This document shows, piece after piece, positions 8,488-17,374 of a DNA stretch of 57,248 bases. The DNA comes from Alphaproteobacteria bacterium (GTDB lineage: Bacteria > Pseudomonadota > Alphaproteobacteria > Micavibrionales > Micavibrionaceae): NCBI GenBank assembly GCA_020442425.1, contig JAGRKB010000065.1, forward strand, positions 1 through 57,248, given 5' to 3'. Within the stretch, counting starts at the first letter, position 1. Each line of letters begins with the position of its first letter. The position numbers and the translations under genes are program-made. Under the pieces are notes generated by a model. The model saw only the letters and a program-made list of their open reading frames with translations, ran no database searches and was not told the origin of the DNA.

Positions 8488-8934
8488 ATGTTAGCAGCAA
8501 CTTTTACAGATGTAGCAACTTTTGCAAATGAAGCAGACGTTCGTGCTCAACTTGGCATGTTAGAAGTTGGAGAAAATCTAAAATTAGGCCGTGCACATCT
8601 TGGTCAACAGGAACATCTTCATGATACTCAAGTAAGCGTTACCAGACATTCTAACTTAGGTTTTACAATTACACTTACCGGTATCGAAGCGTCGCCTAAA
8701 CTTGGTTTAAACCGCTTAAGACAAAGCTTCGCTGTTTCGTTTCAAAAGGCGGGTGAGAATTTAGTTGCTATAGGTGGAATTGAAACTGCAGAGAAAATGG
8801 AATACGATCCCTATAAAGGAAAAGCAATCCCTACTGGCAATATAGAAACAACAAGTGCAATGACGCCAGGCGAGACTAAAAATACGTTAGCACGCATGCG
8901 CTTTATAATTTCGAATGCAAGAAGTTTAGGATAA
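8488..8934 (+). CDS. Hypothetical protein, 148 aa
   Basis: I do not recognise this protein. It is soluble, with a helical N-terminus and a probable beta-rich middle (alternating hydrophobic residues around Phe-Thr-Ile-Thr-Leu-Thr-Gly). The ATG at 8488 follows a good ribosome site (AGAGGAG); an upstream in-frame ATG at 8446 lacks one. It stands alone, divergent from the methyltransferase gene and closed by a strong terminator, so it is probably a single-gene unit. It may be lineage-specific. Confidence 0.65.
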   Translation: MLAATFTDVATFANEADVRAQLGMLEVGENLKLGRAHLGQQEHLHDTQVSVTRHSNLGFTITLTGIEASPKLGLNRLRQSFAVSFQKAGENLVAIGGIETAEKMEYDPYKGKAIPTGNIETTSAMTPGETKNTLARMRFIISNARSLG

Positions 8935-8951
8935 GAGTTCACACAAGATGA

Positions 8952-8990
8952 AAAAATCCCCGCATTAGTTTTGTTTTGCGGGGATTTTAA
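8952..8990. terminator. Bidirectional intrinsic terminator
   Basis: A 10-bp stem AATCCCCGCA/TGCGGGGATT, with an A-run on the left and a T-run on the right, closes a 12-base loop. It lies between the convergent 148-aa gene and hppA and can serve both strands. Confidence 0.85.
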
Positions 8991-9010
8991 TTATCTTATC
9001 CAATTAGGAA

Positions 9011-11110
9011 TTAGTGCATGGTCTGCGCCACAACAGCTACCAGAATAATTGCCACAATGTTGGCAATCTTAATTAGCGGGTTCACGGCAGGGCCAGATGT
9101 ATCCTTGTATGGGTCCCCGACTGTATCCCCTGTGACGGCTGCCTTATGGGCTTCGGAGCCTTTGCCGCCATGATGGCCTTCTTCGATGTATTTTTTGGCG
9201 TTATCCCATGCCCCTCCTCCGGAGGTCATGGAAATTGCCACGAAGAGTCCTGTAACAATCGTACCCATTAGCAAAGCACCCAGAGCCTGAAATGCCGATG
9301 CCAAGTCAGCTACTTTATAAACGACCATAAAGAGGATGATTGGCGCGCCAACCGGCAATAAGGATGGAACAACCATTTCACGGATAGCGGCCTTGGTCAG
9401 GAGGTCGACTGCTGTACCATATTCCGGTTTGGCTTTGCCTTCCATGATCCCGGGGATATCCCGAAACTGGCGACGAACTTCCATGACAACGGAACTGGCT
9501 GCACGACCGACTGCTGTCATAGACATTGCTCCGAACAAATATGGTAGCAATCCACCAATAAACAGTCCTATTACAACAAACGGATCTTGTAGAGAGAACG
9601 TTAGTCCTGATAAGTCAGGCATATAGTGCTTGATCTCTTCTGTGAAGGCCGCGAACAGAACCAGTGACGCAAGACCGGCAGAACCGATTGCGTATCCTTT
9701 GGTTACTGCTTTTGTAGTGTTACCTACGGCGTCCAGCTCATCAGTTGTTACACGAACATTTTCAGGCAGGTTGGACATTTCTGCGATACCACCCGCATTG
9801 TCTGTTACTGGGCCGAACGCATCTAAAGCCACAACCATTCCAGCCATAGACAGCATTGTGGTTGCCGCAATTGCAATTCCGTATAGTCCTGCAAATGCAA
9901 AGGCCAGATAAATACCAACACAAATCACCAGAACCGGCAAGGCTGTTGCCTCAAGAGAGACAGCCAAACCTTGGATGATGTTTGTTCCGTGACCTGTCTC
10001 AGAAGATTTTGCAATCTCTTTTACAGGACGGAAGTCTGTTGATGTGTAGTATTCGGTGATCCAGACAATTAATGCGGTTACGCCTAAGCCTACTCCACCA
10101 CAGATCATCAAATCCATTCCTGTGACAAGTTCTCCGTTACTTAATGTCAGACCTTCATCCACCCCGATTTGTTTGGCGACAAAAGCCAACAACAATAGAG
10201 CGGAGAAGACTGCCGATGCTATAAAGCCCCGATACAACGCTCCCATCACTGTTGATGTTGATTTTGTGAAGCGAACAAAGAATGTTCCTGCGACGGATCC
10301 TACGATGCACAATGCTCCGATTAATAGAGGCAACATCATTCCCAGTAGGACTGAGCCTTGGTCAAAGACGCTGGCTGCGATCAGCATCGCGGCCACAATG
10401 GTCACTGCGTGTGTTTCAAACAAGTCTGCTGCCATCCCTGCGCAGTCTCCGACATTATCACCAACATTATCAGCGATAACGGCAGGGTTGCGAGGATCAT
10501 CTTCCGGAATTCCCGCTTCGACTTTTCCGACTAAGTCGGCCCCTACGTCAGCACCTTTTGTAAAGATACCTCCGCCCAAGCGCGCAAAAATTGAGATTAG
10601 CGATGCTCCAAACCCAAGGCCAACCAGCCCTTCCAGAACTTCGCGAATTGGGAGAGATTTCCATTCCATTAAGCCGTAAGTATATCCTGCGACACCCATT
10701 AGACCCAAGCCAACCACTAACATTCCTGTGATTGCCCCCGCCTTGAACGACACGTCCAATGCTTGCTCGCGGCCTTCGGTTGCGGCTTGTGCCACACGAA
10801 CATTTGCGCGGACAGAGACGTTCATGCCGATGAAGCCTGCAGCCCCTGATAAAATTGCTCCGACAAGAAAGCCAACAGCAACATGCGTTCCCAAAAGCAC
10901 CCAAAGCACCAAAGCTACGAATACCCCGACCATACCGATGGTTCTATATTGACGCGCAAGGTAGGCTGATGCGCCCTCTTGAATGGCTGCTGCAATTTCT
11001 TGCATCCTGTCGTTTCCTGGTGATTTGGCCATGACGCGGCGGTAGCTAACCTGCCCATATATCAGTGCCAAAACTACACAAGAAGCGATCAATAGATAGA
11101 CTTGAGACAT
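9011..11110 (-). CDS. hppA: K+-independent H+-translocating membrane pyrophosphatase
   Basis: A 699-residue integral membrane protein with about 16 hydrophobic segments. It couples pyrophosphate hydrolysis to proton export. Catalytic motifs are present: Asp-Val-Gly-Ala-Asp-Leu-Val-Gly-Lys, the Asp-Asn-Val-Gly-Asp-Asn-Val-Gly-Asp repeat, and a late [10 protein letters not shown]. The segment Gly-Asn-Thr-Thr-Lys-Ala has Lys where K+-dependent enzymes have Ala, which marks the K+-independent class. hppA commonly follows the rib/nusB cluster in alphaproteobacteria, though thiL, often in between, is not seen here. Confidence 0.96.
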   Translation of the reverse strand: MSQVYLLIASCVVLALIYGQVSYRRVMAKSPGNDRMQEIAAAIQEGASAYLARQYRTIGMVGVFVALVLWVLLGTHVAVGFLVGAILSGAAGFIGMNVSVRANVRVAQAATEGREQALDVSFKAGAITGMLVVGLGLMGVAGYTYGLMEWKSLPIREVLEGLVGLGFGASLISIFARLGGGIFTKGADVGADLVGKVEAGIPEDDPRNPAVIADNVGDNVGDCAGMAADLFETHAVTIVAAMLIAASVFDQGSVLLGMMLPLLIGALCIVGSVAGTFFVRFTKSTSTVMGALYRGFIASAVFSALLLLAFVAKQIGVDEGLTLSNGELVTGMDLMICGGVGLGVTALIVWITEYYTSTDFRPVKEIAKSSETGHGTNIIQGLAVSLEATALPVLVICVGIYLAFAFAGLYGIAIAATTMLSMAGMVVALDAFGPVTDNAGGIAEMSNLPENVRVTTDELDAVGNTTKAVTKGYAIGSAGLASLVLFAAFTEEIKHYMPDLSGLTFSLQDPFVVIGLFIGGLLPYLFGAMSMTAVGRAASSVVMEVRRQFRDIPGIMEGKAKPEYGTAVDLLTKAAIREMVVPSLLPVGAPIILFMVVYKVADLASAFQALGALLMGTIVTGLFVAISMTSGGGAWDNAKKYIEEGHHGGKGSEAHKAAVTGDTVGDPYKDTSGPAVNPLIKIANIVAIILVAVVAQTMH

Positions 11111-11279
11111 GATGTGCTCCCCTTATAGGTTTTAGAAAGAATTTACCCCTGACCTCTCCAAAATTGCTGCGATGCAGAAATTTACTGAAAAATCAACGTG
11201 TTAGAGTACGCCTGACTCGGGCAATGTGCAAGGGGCAGCCTATTGTTTTTCTTTAATGATTTTTGAAACTCTTGCCTGA

Positions 11280-11306
11280 GAAAAAAGAAACCCCGCCGAA
11301 GCGGGA
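11280..11306 (-). terminator. Intrinsic terminator after fliL
   Basis: On the minus strand the stem CCCGC-TTCG-GCGGG with a stable UUCG tetraloop is followed by GTTTCTTTTTTC. It lies about 45 bases past the fliL stop and isolates fliL from hppA. Confidence 0.85.
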
Positions 11307-11349
11307 TGAGTTTAGGGCTCACACTAAAACTTGAATTGTTGCTATGTCC

Positions 11350-11841
11350 TCAGGCATTTCTTTGTTGTATATTTTGTAAGAGTACCTGTCTGACTTTATC
11401 TTCACCGATCACTTTTACAGTGATTTGATTCAGGCGTTTTTTGATTATTTCCACATTAACAACTCCACCTGCGTCCATCGCACCTTTGCGACCTAAAACA
11501 CCGTACATATCTTGAATGTACGCATCTTTGAGGCGTGGGAAGAATTTTTCGATTTCTTTGGCTGTTTCCGCATCAACGGCCTCTAATGTAATGGAGATAT
11601 TGATGACTTGTACGATGCCTTTTTCGTTTACTACCGGTAGGACCAAGGGATCCATCTTGACGAAAGCCACTTTGGCATCTGCTTCTGCTTTTTCTTTATC
11701 CGATAGCTCTTTCTTCGCTTGTGCATCCAGATCCCCCGGAGTGACAGACGCTTGAGCCTGATTTCCGAAGAACCAATAGGCTCCGCCCCCAATTCCACCG
11801 AGGAGAAGCAATGCCACAAGTATAAGAATACCTTTTTTCAT
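11350..11841 (-). CDS. fliL: Flagellar basal body-associated protein FliL
   Basis: A 163-residue single-pass inner membrane protein: one N-terminal membrane helix (about residues 5-26), an Ala/Lys/Glu linker, and a periplasmic FliL domain ending in Lys-Val-Arg-Gln-Val-Leu-Leu. FliL forms rings around the stator units and supports torque or stator activation. It is isolated from other flagellar genes here, with its own terminator, but motA and motB lie in the same window at about 33-35 kb. Family assignment rests on overall pattern and size rather than a catalytic motif. Confidence 0.8.
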   Translation of the reverse strand: MKKGILILVALLLLGGIGGGAYWFFGNQAQASVTPGDLDAQAKKELSDKEKAEADAKVAFVKMDPLVLPVVNEKGIVQVINISITLEAVDAETAKEIEKFFPRLKDAYIQDMYGVLGRKGAMDAGGVVNVEIIKKRLNQITVKVIGEDKVRQVLLQNIQQRNA

Positions 11842-12015
11842 TTTGCCCTTATCCCTTATTATTTTTCTTCATCTATAAGGATATCAGGCAAAAATTAACG
11901 ACGCGTAATAATTAGGTAAAATTTGATGATTTTAACTATCATTTAATATCAATGACTTAGCTGGCATTCACTAGGAAAGACCTCTAAATACTCCCCAAAT
12001 GCAGTGCGGAAATAC

Positions 12016-13134
12016 TTAACAATGCTCTGCAGTGCGAGAAATCAGTAATTCTGAAAGAGGTTTCCTTACAGAGCGTACTTTTGTTTCATCTTGAGCTGTT
12101 TTCGGGAAGCCTACTCTGCCTAGAAAGAGGATTTGGTCTACTGGCTTTTTATAAAACTGCATAACCTTCTCTGCAAGAGTGACGGAGAGTTTTTTCATTT
12201 TCTGATCGGATGTAAAATCTATATTTTTAGCTCCATAAAAACCAAAAATTAGTGGGGCTATTTCAGGCTGCATCACCATATCGTATTTAGTAAGTGTCAG
12301 CCAAAATCTCTGCAAACTCCGTCCAAATTCGATATATTCTTCTATAGTGTGTGCATTCTTTTGTGGATGCTTCCATGATACAGCAAAATGAGATGAGCAA
12401 GCCACACCTGGCAGAAAATCAAGCTCTAACTTTGGCATTAAAGTTCCCATGAGATACTTATTAAAGAATTTCATTCGTGATGGACTCTTAATGACCCAGC
12501 GCATAAGTAGGCGCGTCATACCAGAAAGTCCCGTTGCTGCTACCGGTATTCCTGTTGCACTGCGTTTATGTTTCCAATCCATCATTTCGTTATGAATTTT
12601 GTATGTTTCCGGAATTGTTAAACGAATTTCTGTGGCGCACATATATACAGATATAATACCCAGCTTATCATGAAGTCCTGAATACCAGCTTATCTCCATT
12701 TCAGCGGGAAGAATACTTTCCAACTCATGCCTTACGTTTTGAGGTAGCGGTGTGTTTTTATAAGCGTCTCTTTGAACGGATCTTTTTCTAATACAATCTA
12801 CTAAGGCATCCGATGCACCATTGTCTCCAGCAGCAAAGGAAATATCAATTTTTACTTGATTAGATTCTGCCGGATAAATTCGGTCTATGTTGATTTTTTT
12901 GCCAAATATAGAACTGGCAATAGAAATATTTTCTATTAGGGCTCCAGCAGCGATGAAGGCTGGCTGCCCATTGTTATACTCATATACATTTTCAGGATCT
13001 AAACTAAGATGTACACAGATATGGGACTGATCAATAATTTCAAACTGCCAAGGTTGGCAATTATCTCCACTGGGAGCCCAGCGTGCTAAATCCAATATTT
13101 GGTATATTTCATCAGAAACTGGGGCAGATTCCAT
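12016..13134 (-). CDS. Nitroreductase-fold FMN protein
   Basis: About 372 residues. Near the start it has Ala-Arg-Trp-Ala-Pro-Ser-Gly-Asp-Asn-Cys-Gln-Pro-Trp, the FMN-binding entry motif of nitroreductase-like proteins, in the variant often found in long or ThiF-linked members. No second catalytic domain is clear, and the substrate is unknown. I prefer the ATG at 13134, which has a GGAG five bases upstream, over a GTG at 13248 that lacks a ribosome site. It sits between fliL and nusB, where thiL is often found in relatives; it does not resemble ThiL. Confidence 0.7.
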   Translation of the reverse strand: MESAPVSDEIYQILDLARWAPSGDNCQPWQFEIIDQSHICVHLSLDPENVYEYNNGQPAFIAAGALIENISIASSIFGKKINIDRIYPAESNQVKIDISFAAGDNGASDALVDCIRKRSVQRDAYKNTPLPQNVRHELESILPAEMEISWYSGLHDKLGIISVYMCATEIRLTIPETYKIHNEMMDWKHKRSATGIPVAATGLSGMTRLLMRWVIKSPSRMKFFNKYLMGTLMPKLELDFLPGVACSSHFAVSWKHPQKNAHTIEEYIEFGRSLQRFWLTLTKYDMVMQPEIAPLIFGFYGAKNIDFTSDQKMKKLSVTLAEKVMQFYKKPVDQILFLGRVGFPKTAQDETKVRSVRKPLSELLISRTAEHC

Positions 13135-13288
13135 AATTACTCCATTTTTTAGCTTCGAGACGAAGCCAGAAAAAGAAGAAGCAGGACGCTTCTTTATGGA
13201 TAAAGTATATCTATTTCTCTCAAAAAGGAAAGTACCTATATTATCCACGCTAGAAAGAATCGCAATGAAGATTTTTCAACTCGGAAAT

Positions 13289-13771
13289 CTATTGTCTTAC
13301 TTCTTTCGCCAGTGCATCCAAAATTCCATTAACTAATTTTGGTTCATTGCCATCAAAAAATCCAACTGTGATATTCAAGTAATCATTTATGATGATCGGA
13401 GTATCAATTTTTGTATGAGCAAGTATTTCGTAAGCACCACAAATCAAAATTGAGGCCAGCAGATTTTCTACTTTCCCAATTTTCTCTGTGCGAGGTTTTA
13501 TAAGTTGCTGGATGTCTCCCCAACGATCTGTAACCCCTGACATCAAATTCTGGAACATTTGGACATCTGCTTCTACCATTTGCTCTCCGTCTATTTCCAT
13601 GCCTTTACGGTACAGTATGTATTCCTCATAAAGTGAGGCAGGTGGCACCTGGTTCTGTAACGCTTGATACACGGCTTGTACTGCCAACAATCGGGCGGCG
13701 GTTTTTCTCGCCTTCAAAGACCCTTTGCCCGATTTCGCTTTTGTTTCTGCCTTAGGCGCTGCCTCTGTCAT
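13289..13771 (-). CDS. nusB: Transcription antitermination factor NusB
   Basis: A 160-residue helical RNA-binding protein with a Lys/Ala-rich N-terminal extension. The domain starts at Lys-Thr-Ala-Ala-Arg-Leu-Leu-Ala-Val-Gln-Ala-Val-Tyr-Gln and ends Asn-Gly-Ile-Leu-Asp-Ala-Leu-Ala, both typical of NusB. With NusE (S10) it binds boxA in rRNA leader RNA. It follows ribH by two bases, the classic ribH-nusB pairing. Confidence 0.94.
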   Translation of the reverse strand: MTEAAPKAETKAKSGKGSLKARKTAARLLAVQAVYQALQNQVPPASLYEEYILYRKGMEIDGEQMVEADVQMFQNLMSGVTDRWGDIQQLIKPRTEKIGKVENLLASILICGAYEILAHTKIDTPIIINDYLNITVGFFDGNEPKLVNGILDALAKEVRQ

Positions 13772-13773
13772 TT

Positions 13774-14262
13774 TTATTCTGTCTTTCCTTCGAAATTCTG
13801 TTTCAGTTTCAGCATCATGAGTGCGGCTGTTGCGGCCCCACCCCCTTTATCCTGTCTTGATTTATCGGCGCGGTCCATAGCCTGCTCAACATTCTCGACC
13901 GTTAGGATTCCATTTCCGACCGGCAGATCATATGCCAAAGCCACGTCCATCACACCTCTGGCGCTTTCATTGGATACAATCTCGTAATGGGTGGTTTCAC
14001 CGCGGATCACACATCCCAACACGACATACGCGTCATATTTTTCTGTTTGAGCGGCAAATTGTAGTGCAGACGGGATTTCAAGGGCACCCGGAACGGTTAT
14101 AATTTCTGAAGTTGCGCTTACTTTTTTCAAGGCGGCCATGGTTCCATCAATCAAATGGTCATTGATCTCATTATAAAACCGCGCTTCGATAACCAAAACA
14201 TGTGGGGGTGTTTCAAATTTCAAATGACCTGCGTCGTGCGCGGAATGATTGATCTGTACCAT
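13774..14262 (-). CDS. ribH: 6,7-dimethyl-8-ribityllumazine synthase
   Basis: A 162-residue protein that forms the lumazine precursor of riboflavin. Family motifs are Pro-Gly-Ala-Leu-Glu-Ile-Pro, Val-Leu-Gly-Cys-Val-Ile-Arg-Gly-Glu-Thr with His-Tyr-Glu, and Asn-Gly-Ile-Leu-Thr-Val-Glu. The His in the second group is the conserved catalytic residue. It lies in the ribE-ribBA-ribH-nusB run. Confidence 0.95.
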   Translation of the reverse strand: MVQINHSAHDAGHLKFETPPHVLVIEARFYNEINDHLIDGTMAALKKVSATSEIITVPGALEIPSALQFAAQTEKYDAYVVLGCVIRGETTHYEIVSNESARGVMDVALAYDLPVGNGILTVENVEQAMDRADKSRQDKGGGAATAALMMLKLKQNFEGKTE

Positions 14263-14325
14263 GTGTAATAACCCTTTTGCTGTGCGGGGTCTGTCTTAAG
14301 ACAAAAGCCCCTGTTTCGTCAAGAT

Positions 14326-15402
14326 TTAATCGGCATTGATGGATTCAAAGCCTTCGATACTCATATTATACGCATCCATTCCTATCACTGGGCCCGGATG
14401 ATTGGTCAGGACTGTCATTTTACGCACCCCGAGATCATACAAAATCTGAGAACCTATGCCATATTCCGGCGGGCGTTTTGGGGCGAGCAGGTTTTGGCGA
14501 TTATGGTCACGAATAAGAACCAGAATACCAGCCCCCTTTTCAGCAATGCGTTTCATTGCCATGTCCAGTACGGAGAGATCTGCGCCCAGCAAATCTGCAA
14601 TGGTGTTTTCGACATGTACCCGTACCAATATATTCTCATTGTTTGAAATTTTACCAACCACAATTGCCAGATGTTCCGTATCATCCAGAATGTTCTTATA
14701 GGTGTGGAGTTTGCATCCAGATTTCCATTTGCTGTTAAAATCTGTAACCGCAATCTGTTCGATGATTTTTTCTGTTTGTCTGCGATAGGCAATCAGGTCT
14801 TCAATGGTTCCGATCTTCAAGCCGTGGGATTTTGCAAACGGAATTAAATCATCAAGACGCGCCATTGTGCCGTCATCTTTCATGATCTCACATATCACAC
14901 CCGCCGGTCTTAAGCCCGCTATTCGGGAGACATCTACTGCTGCCTCGGTATGGCCTGCACGCACCAGAACACCGCCTGCCCTTGCCCTTAATGGAAAGAC
15001 GTGGCCTGGCGTTACAATATCTTCGGGACGTGAGTCCGAAGCTGTTGCTTTTTGAATTGTAAGTGCGCGATCAGCCGCCGATATTCCCGTTGTGACACCT
15101 TCGCGGGCTTCAATTGAGACCGTAAACGCCGTTTGCATCCGTTCCTGTTGTTGTCCCATTAATGGCAAGTTAAGCCTATCGACCATAGCGCCGTCCATTG
15201 CCAGACAAATCAAGCCGCGCCCCTCTTTGGCCATAAATGCAATGGCTTCCGGTGTGGCCATTTGGGCCGGAATAATCAGATCCCCTTCATTCTCGCGGTT
15301 TTCATCATCTACCAGAATGAACATTCGTCCGTTTCTGGCCTCTTCTATAATTTCTTCGGCTGTGGCTAAATCGGATTTAAATTGGACAGCAGCTTTTAAC
15401 AT
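14326..15402 (-). CDS. ribB: 3,4-dihydroxy-2-butanone 4-phosphate synthase with degenerate GTP cyclohydrolase II domain
   Basis: The N-terminal ~205 residues are a complete DHBP synthase: Asp-Asp-Glu-Asn-Arg-Glu-Asn-Glu-Gly-Asp, then Thr-Gly-Ile-Ser-Ala-Ala-Asp-Arg and Arg-Ala-Gly-His-Thr-Glu-Ala. The C-terminal ~140 residues align with RibA, but the three zinc Cys residues are gone (Glu-Asn-Thr-Ile-Ala-Asp-Leu-Leu-Gly in their place) and the Arg-Gln-Glu-Gly-Arg-Gly motif reads Arg-Asp-His-Asn-Arg-Gln. Cyclohydrolase activity is therefore unlikely. Such RibBX-type hybrids are known in alphaproteobacteria. A true RibA should be encoded elsewhere. Confidence 0.92.
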   Translation of the reverse strand: MLKAAVQFKSDLATAEEIIEEARNGRMFILVDDENRENEGDLIIPAQMATPEAIAFMAKEGRGLICLAMDGAMVDRLNLPLMGQQQERMQTAFTVSIEAREGVTTGISAADRALTIQKATASDSRPEDIVTPGHVFPLRARAGGVLVRAGHTEAAVDVSRIAGLRPAGVICEIMKDDGTMARLDDLIPFAKSHGLKIGTIEDLIAYRRQTEKIIEQIAVTDFNSKWKSGCKLHTYKNILDDTEHLAIVVGKISNNENILVRVHVENTIADLLGADLSVLDMAMKRIAEKGAGILVLIRDHNRQNLLAPKRPPEYGIGSQILYDLGVRKMTVLTNHPGPVIGMDAYNMSIEGFESINAD

Positions 15403-15998
15403 TACGCGGCCTCTTTCCCCAAGATGCGCGCTACATATCTGGCCAGCATATCAATTTCCAAATTGATTTTATCACCAACCTGCCGTCCGCCCAATGTTGT
15501 AACTTCCCATGTGTGCGGAATAATATTAACCCCGAATACATCGTCTTCGACTTCGTTGATGGTCAGAGAGATTCCGTCCAGAGCCACAGACCCTTTCGAG
15601 GCAATAAAATGTTTCAGGTTTTGGGGAACGCGGATTTTAAGACGGTGAGAGTCTCCCTCCCGTTCAATGCTTTCAAGTGTGGCTATTCCATCCACGTGAC
15701 CGGATACCAGATGCCCCCCGAGTTCATCACCGAAACGCAAAGACGATTCCAGATTGATTTTGGTTCCGACCACCCAATCATTCAAATTGGTTTTGGACAG
15801 GCTTTCTGCCGAGACATCAACCGTGAAGCTGTTTTTGGTTTTATCGACCACAGTCAGGCAACATCCCGAACAGGCAATTGAAGCCCCCATTGGAACCTCG
15901 GTCATATCCCAAGGAGTTTCGATGACAAATCTTTTATCACCACGAGTTTCATCAACCTGAGCAATGGTTCCTTTGGCGGTGATTATTCCTGTAAACAT
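15402..15998 (-). CDS. ribE: Riboflavin synthase alpha chain
   Basis: A 198-residue protein with the two internally repeated lumazine-binding domains. It starts Met-Phe-Thr-Gly-Ile-Ile and has Ser-Cys-Cys-Leu-Thr-Val in the first repeat and Leu-Asp-Gly-Ile-Ser-Leu-Thr-Ile-Asn in the second, with Gly-His-Val-Asp-Gly between. It makes riboflavin from two lumazines. Its stop overlaps the ribBA start (TAATG). Confidence 0.95.
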   Translation of the reverse strand: MFTGIITAKGTIAQVDETRGDKRFVIETPWDMTEVPMGASIACSGCCLTVVDKTKNSFTVDVSAESLSKTNLNDWVVGTKINLESSLRFGDELGGHLVSGHVDGIATLESIEREGDSHRLKIRVPQNLKHFIASKGSVALDGISLTINEVEDDVFGVNIIPHTWEVTTLGGRQVGDKINLEIDMLARYVARILGKEAA

Positions 15999-16037
15999 GA
16001 CTATTCCTGACTATTTTAAACTTTCTATATTCCTACG

Positions 16038-16811
16038 TCACACCCAATCAAACTTCAATGATTTAATGGGTTTTTGTTGATTTTCTATGGCGTTTACACC
16101 TCTAAGCCCAAAAGAATTGCTTAGCCAGATATAATCCGCCGTAAGCAAATCATCTTCTTTTAGGCTGAGTTCCTGAACCGAATGATGTTTGATTAATTTG
16201 GATCGAGCTATGCCGTCCATTACTCCATCCGTCAAGGGCGGGGTCAAAAGAACTCCGTCTTTTTCGATGAAAACATTAGCCGTTACTGCACAAGCTACGT
16301 GGTCTTTTGTATTAAGAAGGATCACATCATCATACCCTTCTCTCTTAGCCTTTCTTCGGCATAGAGCGGATGATCCATAAGCTCCCGACTTAACGCCGGA
16401 AAGAGGGTCGGTTTCATTTCGCCTATATTCCTTCTCGATTTTTACCGAGACAGGTTGAACCATTTCCGGATTTCCAGTTTCAGTGCAAGTGATAAAAACC
16501 GTTGCGTGGCCGGGATAGTCAATCCCTCTGCCGCCGACACCTGCCGAGACTTGAATCCGGATTGCCGAGAATTCAAATTTTGTGTTTTCCAGCAAAATTT
16601 CTGCGGCACTTGCGATTTCTTCCTTATCATAGGGGACTTTTATCTCCATTTTTTCTGCATGGCGATATAGCCGGTCGATATGCTCTTTCCCCCAGACCAA
16701 TTGATCTTGTCGTGCCAGAATGCTTGTAAATACGGATAGGCCGATATTGGCCTTATCAAAAACCGAAAGGCATTCTGTGTTTTCTGTATAAATCCCATTA
16801 AACCAGATCAT
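16038..16811 (-). CDS. pabC: Aminotransferase class IV, probable aminodeoxychorismate lyase
   Basis: A 257-residue PLP enzyme of fold type IV. The PLP lysine lies in Gly-Val-Lys-Ser-Gly-Ala-Tyr-Gly, followed by Asp-Asp-Val-Ile-Leu-Leu-Asn and a late Pro-Pro-Leu-Thr-Asp-Gly-Val-Met-Asp-Gly-Ile-Ala-Arg. The family also contains branched-chain and D-amino-acid aminotransferases. Its four-base overlap with pabA and the adjacent pabB make aminodeoxychorismate lyase, giving p-aminobenzoate and pyruvate, the best call. Confidence 0.85.
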   Translation of the reverse strand: MIWFNGIYTENTECLSVFDKANIGLSVFTSILARQDQLVWGKEHIDRLYRHAEKMEIKVPYDKEEIASAAEILLENTKFEFSAIRIQVSAGVGGRGIDYPGHATVFITCTETGNPEMVQPVSVKIEKEYRRNETDPLSGVKSGAYGSSALCRRKAKREGYDDVILLNTKDHVACAVTANVFIEKDGVLLTPPLTDGVMDGIARSKLIKHHSVQELSLKEDDLLTADYIWLSNSFGLRGVNAIENQQKPIKSLKFDWV

Positions 16812-17374
16812 ATGATTTCCTTTAAAAAATTCCCGATGATCTTATCTCCATACGGGGTTAAAATCGACTCCGGATGAAACTGTACGCCGTAAACTGCGAG
16901 TTTCTTGTGTTTGATCGCCATAATTTCTCCGCTTGTTGTTCTAGCGGTAACAAAAAATTCGGTATCCGAGGTTTCCTTTACGGTCAGGGAATGATAGCGG
17001 CCTGCCTGAAACGGAGACGGAATCCCCTCAAACAATCCCGCCCCGTCATGTAGAATTTCTGATGATCTACCGTGCATGGGATCAGGTGATTTGACAATTT
17101 CTCCGCCAAAGATTTCGCCGATCGCCTGATGCCCCAAACAGACCCCTAATATTGGAACTGTGGGGGCCGCCTTTTTAATCAGCTCTTTTGAAATTCCCGC
17201 CTCATTGGGGGCACACGGCCCGGGGGAAATAATTATGGCTTTGGGTTTTTGTGTAATGATCTCGTCTGAGGTGATTTCATCGTTCAAATAGATACAGGTT
17301 TCTTTGCCCGCCAAACGAACATATCGAGCCAGATTTTCAACAAAGGAGTCGTGGTTATTGATAACGATAATCAT
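16808..17374 (-). CDS. pabA: Aminodeoxychorismate synthase, glutamine amidotransferase subunit
   Basis: A 188-residue class I glutaminase. The nucleophile Cys is in Gly-Val-Cys-Leu-Gly-His-Gln and the His/Glu pair in Gly-Val-Gln-Phe-His-Pro-Glu-Ser. It feeds ammonia to PabB. Sequence alone does not separate PabA from TrpG, but the overlap with pabB on one side and pabC on the other, plus a separate trpG at 24.7 kb, supports PabA. Confidence 0.88.
   Translation of the reverse strand: MIIVINNHDSFVENLARYVRLAGKETCIYLNDEITSDEIITQKPKAIIISPGPCAPNEAGISKELIKKAAPTVPILGVCLGHQAIGEIFGGEIVKSPDPMHGRSSEILHDGAGLFEGIPSPFQAGRYHSLTVKETSDTEFFVTARTTSGEIMAIKHKKLAVYGVQFHPESILTPYGDKIIGNFLKEII

Noticed and set aside
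10056..10679. 207-residue open frame on the plus strand opposite hppA
   Set aside because: It is the antisense of conserved hppA codons. Its product is rich in Thr, Pro and Ser with no motif, as expected for a shadow frame.
13135..13248. Longer N-terminus of the nitroreductase-like gene from a GTG
   Set aside because: No ribosome site precedes the GTG, while the ATG at 13134 has GGAG at good spacing.
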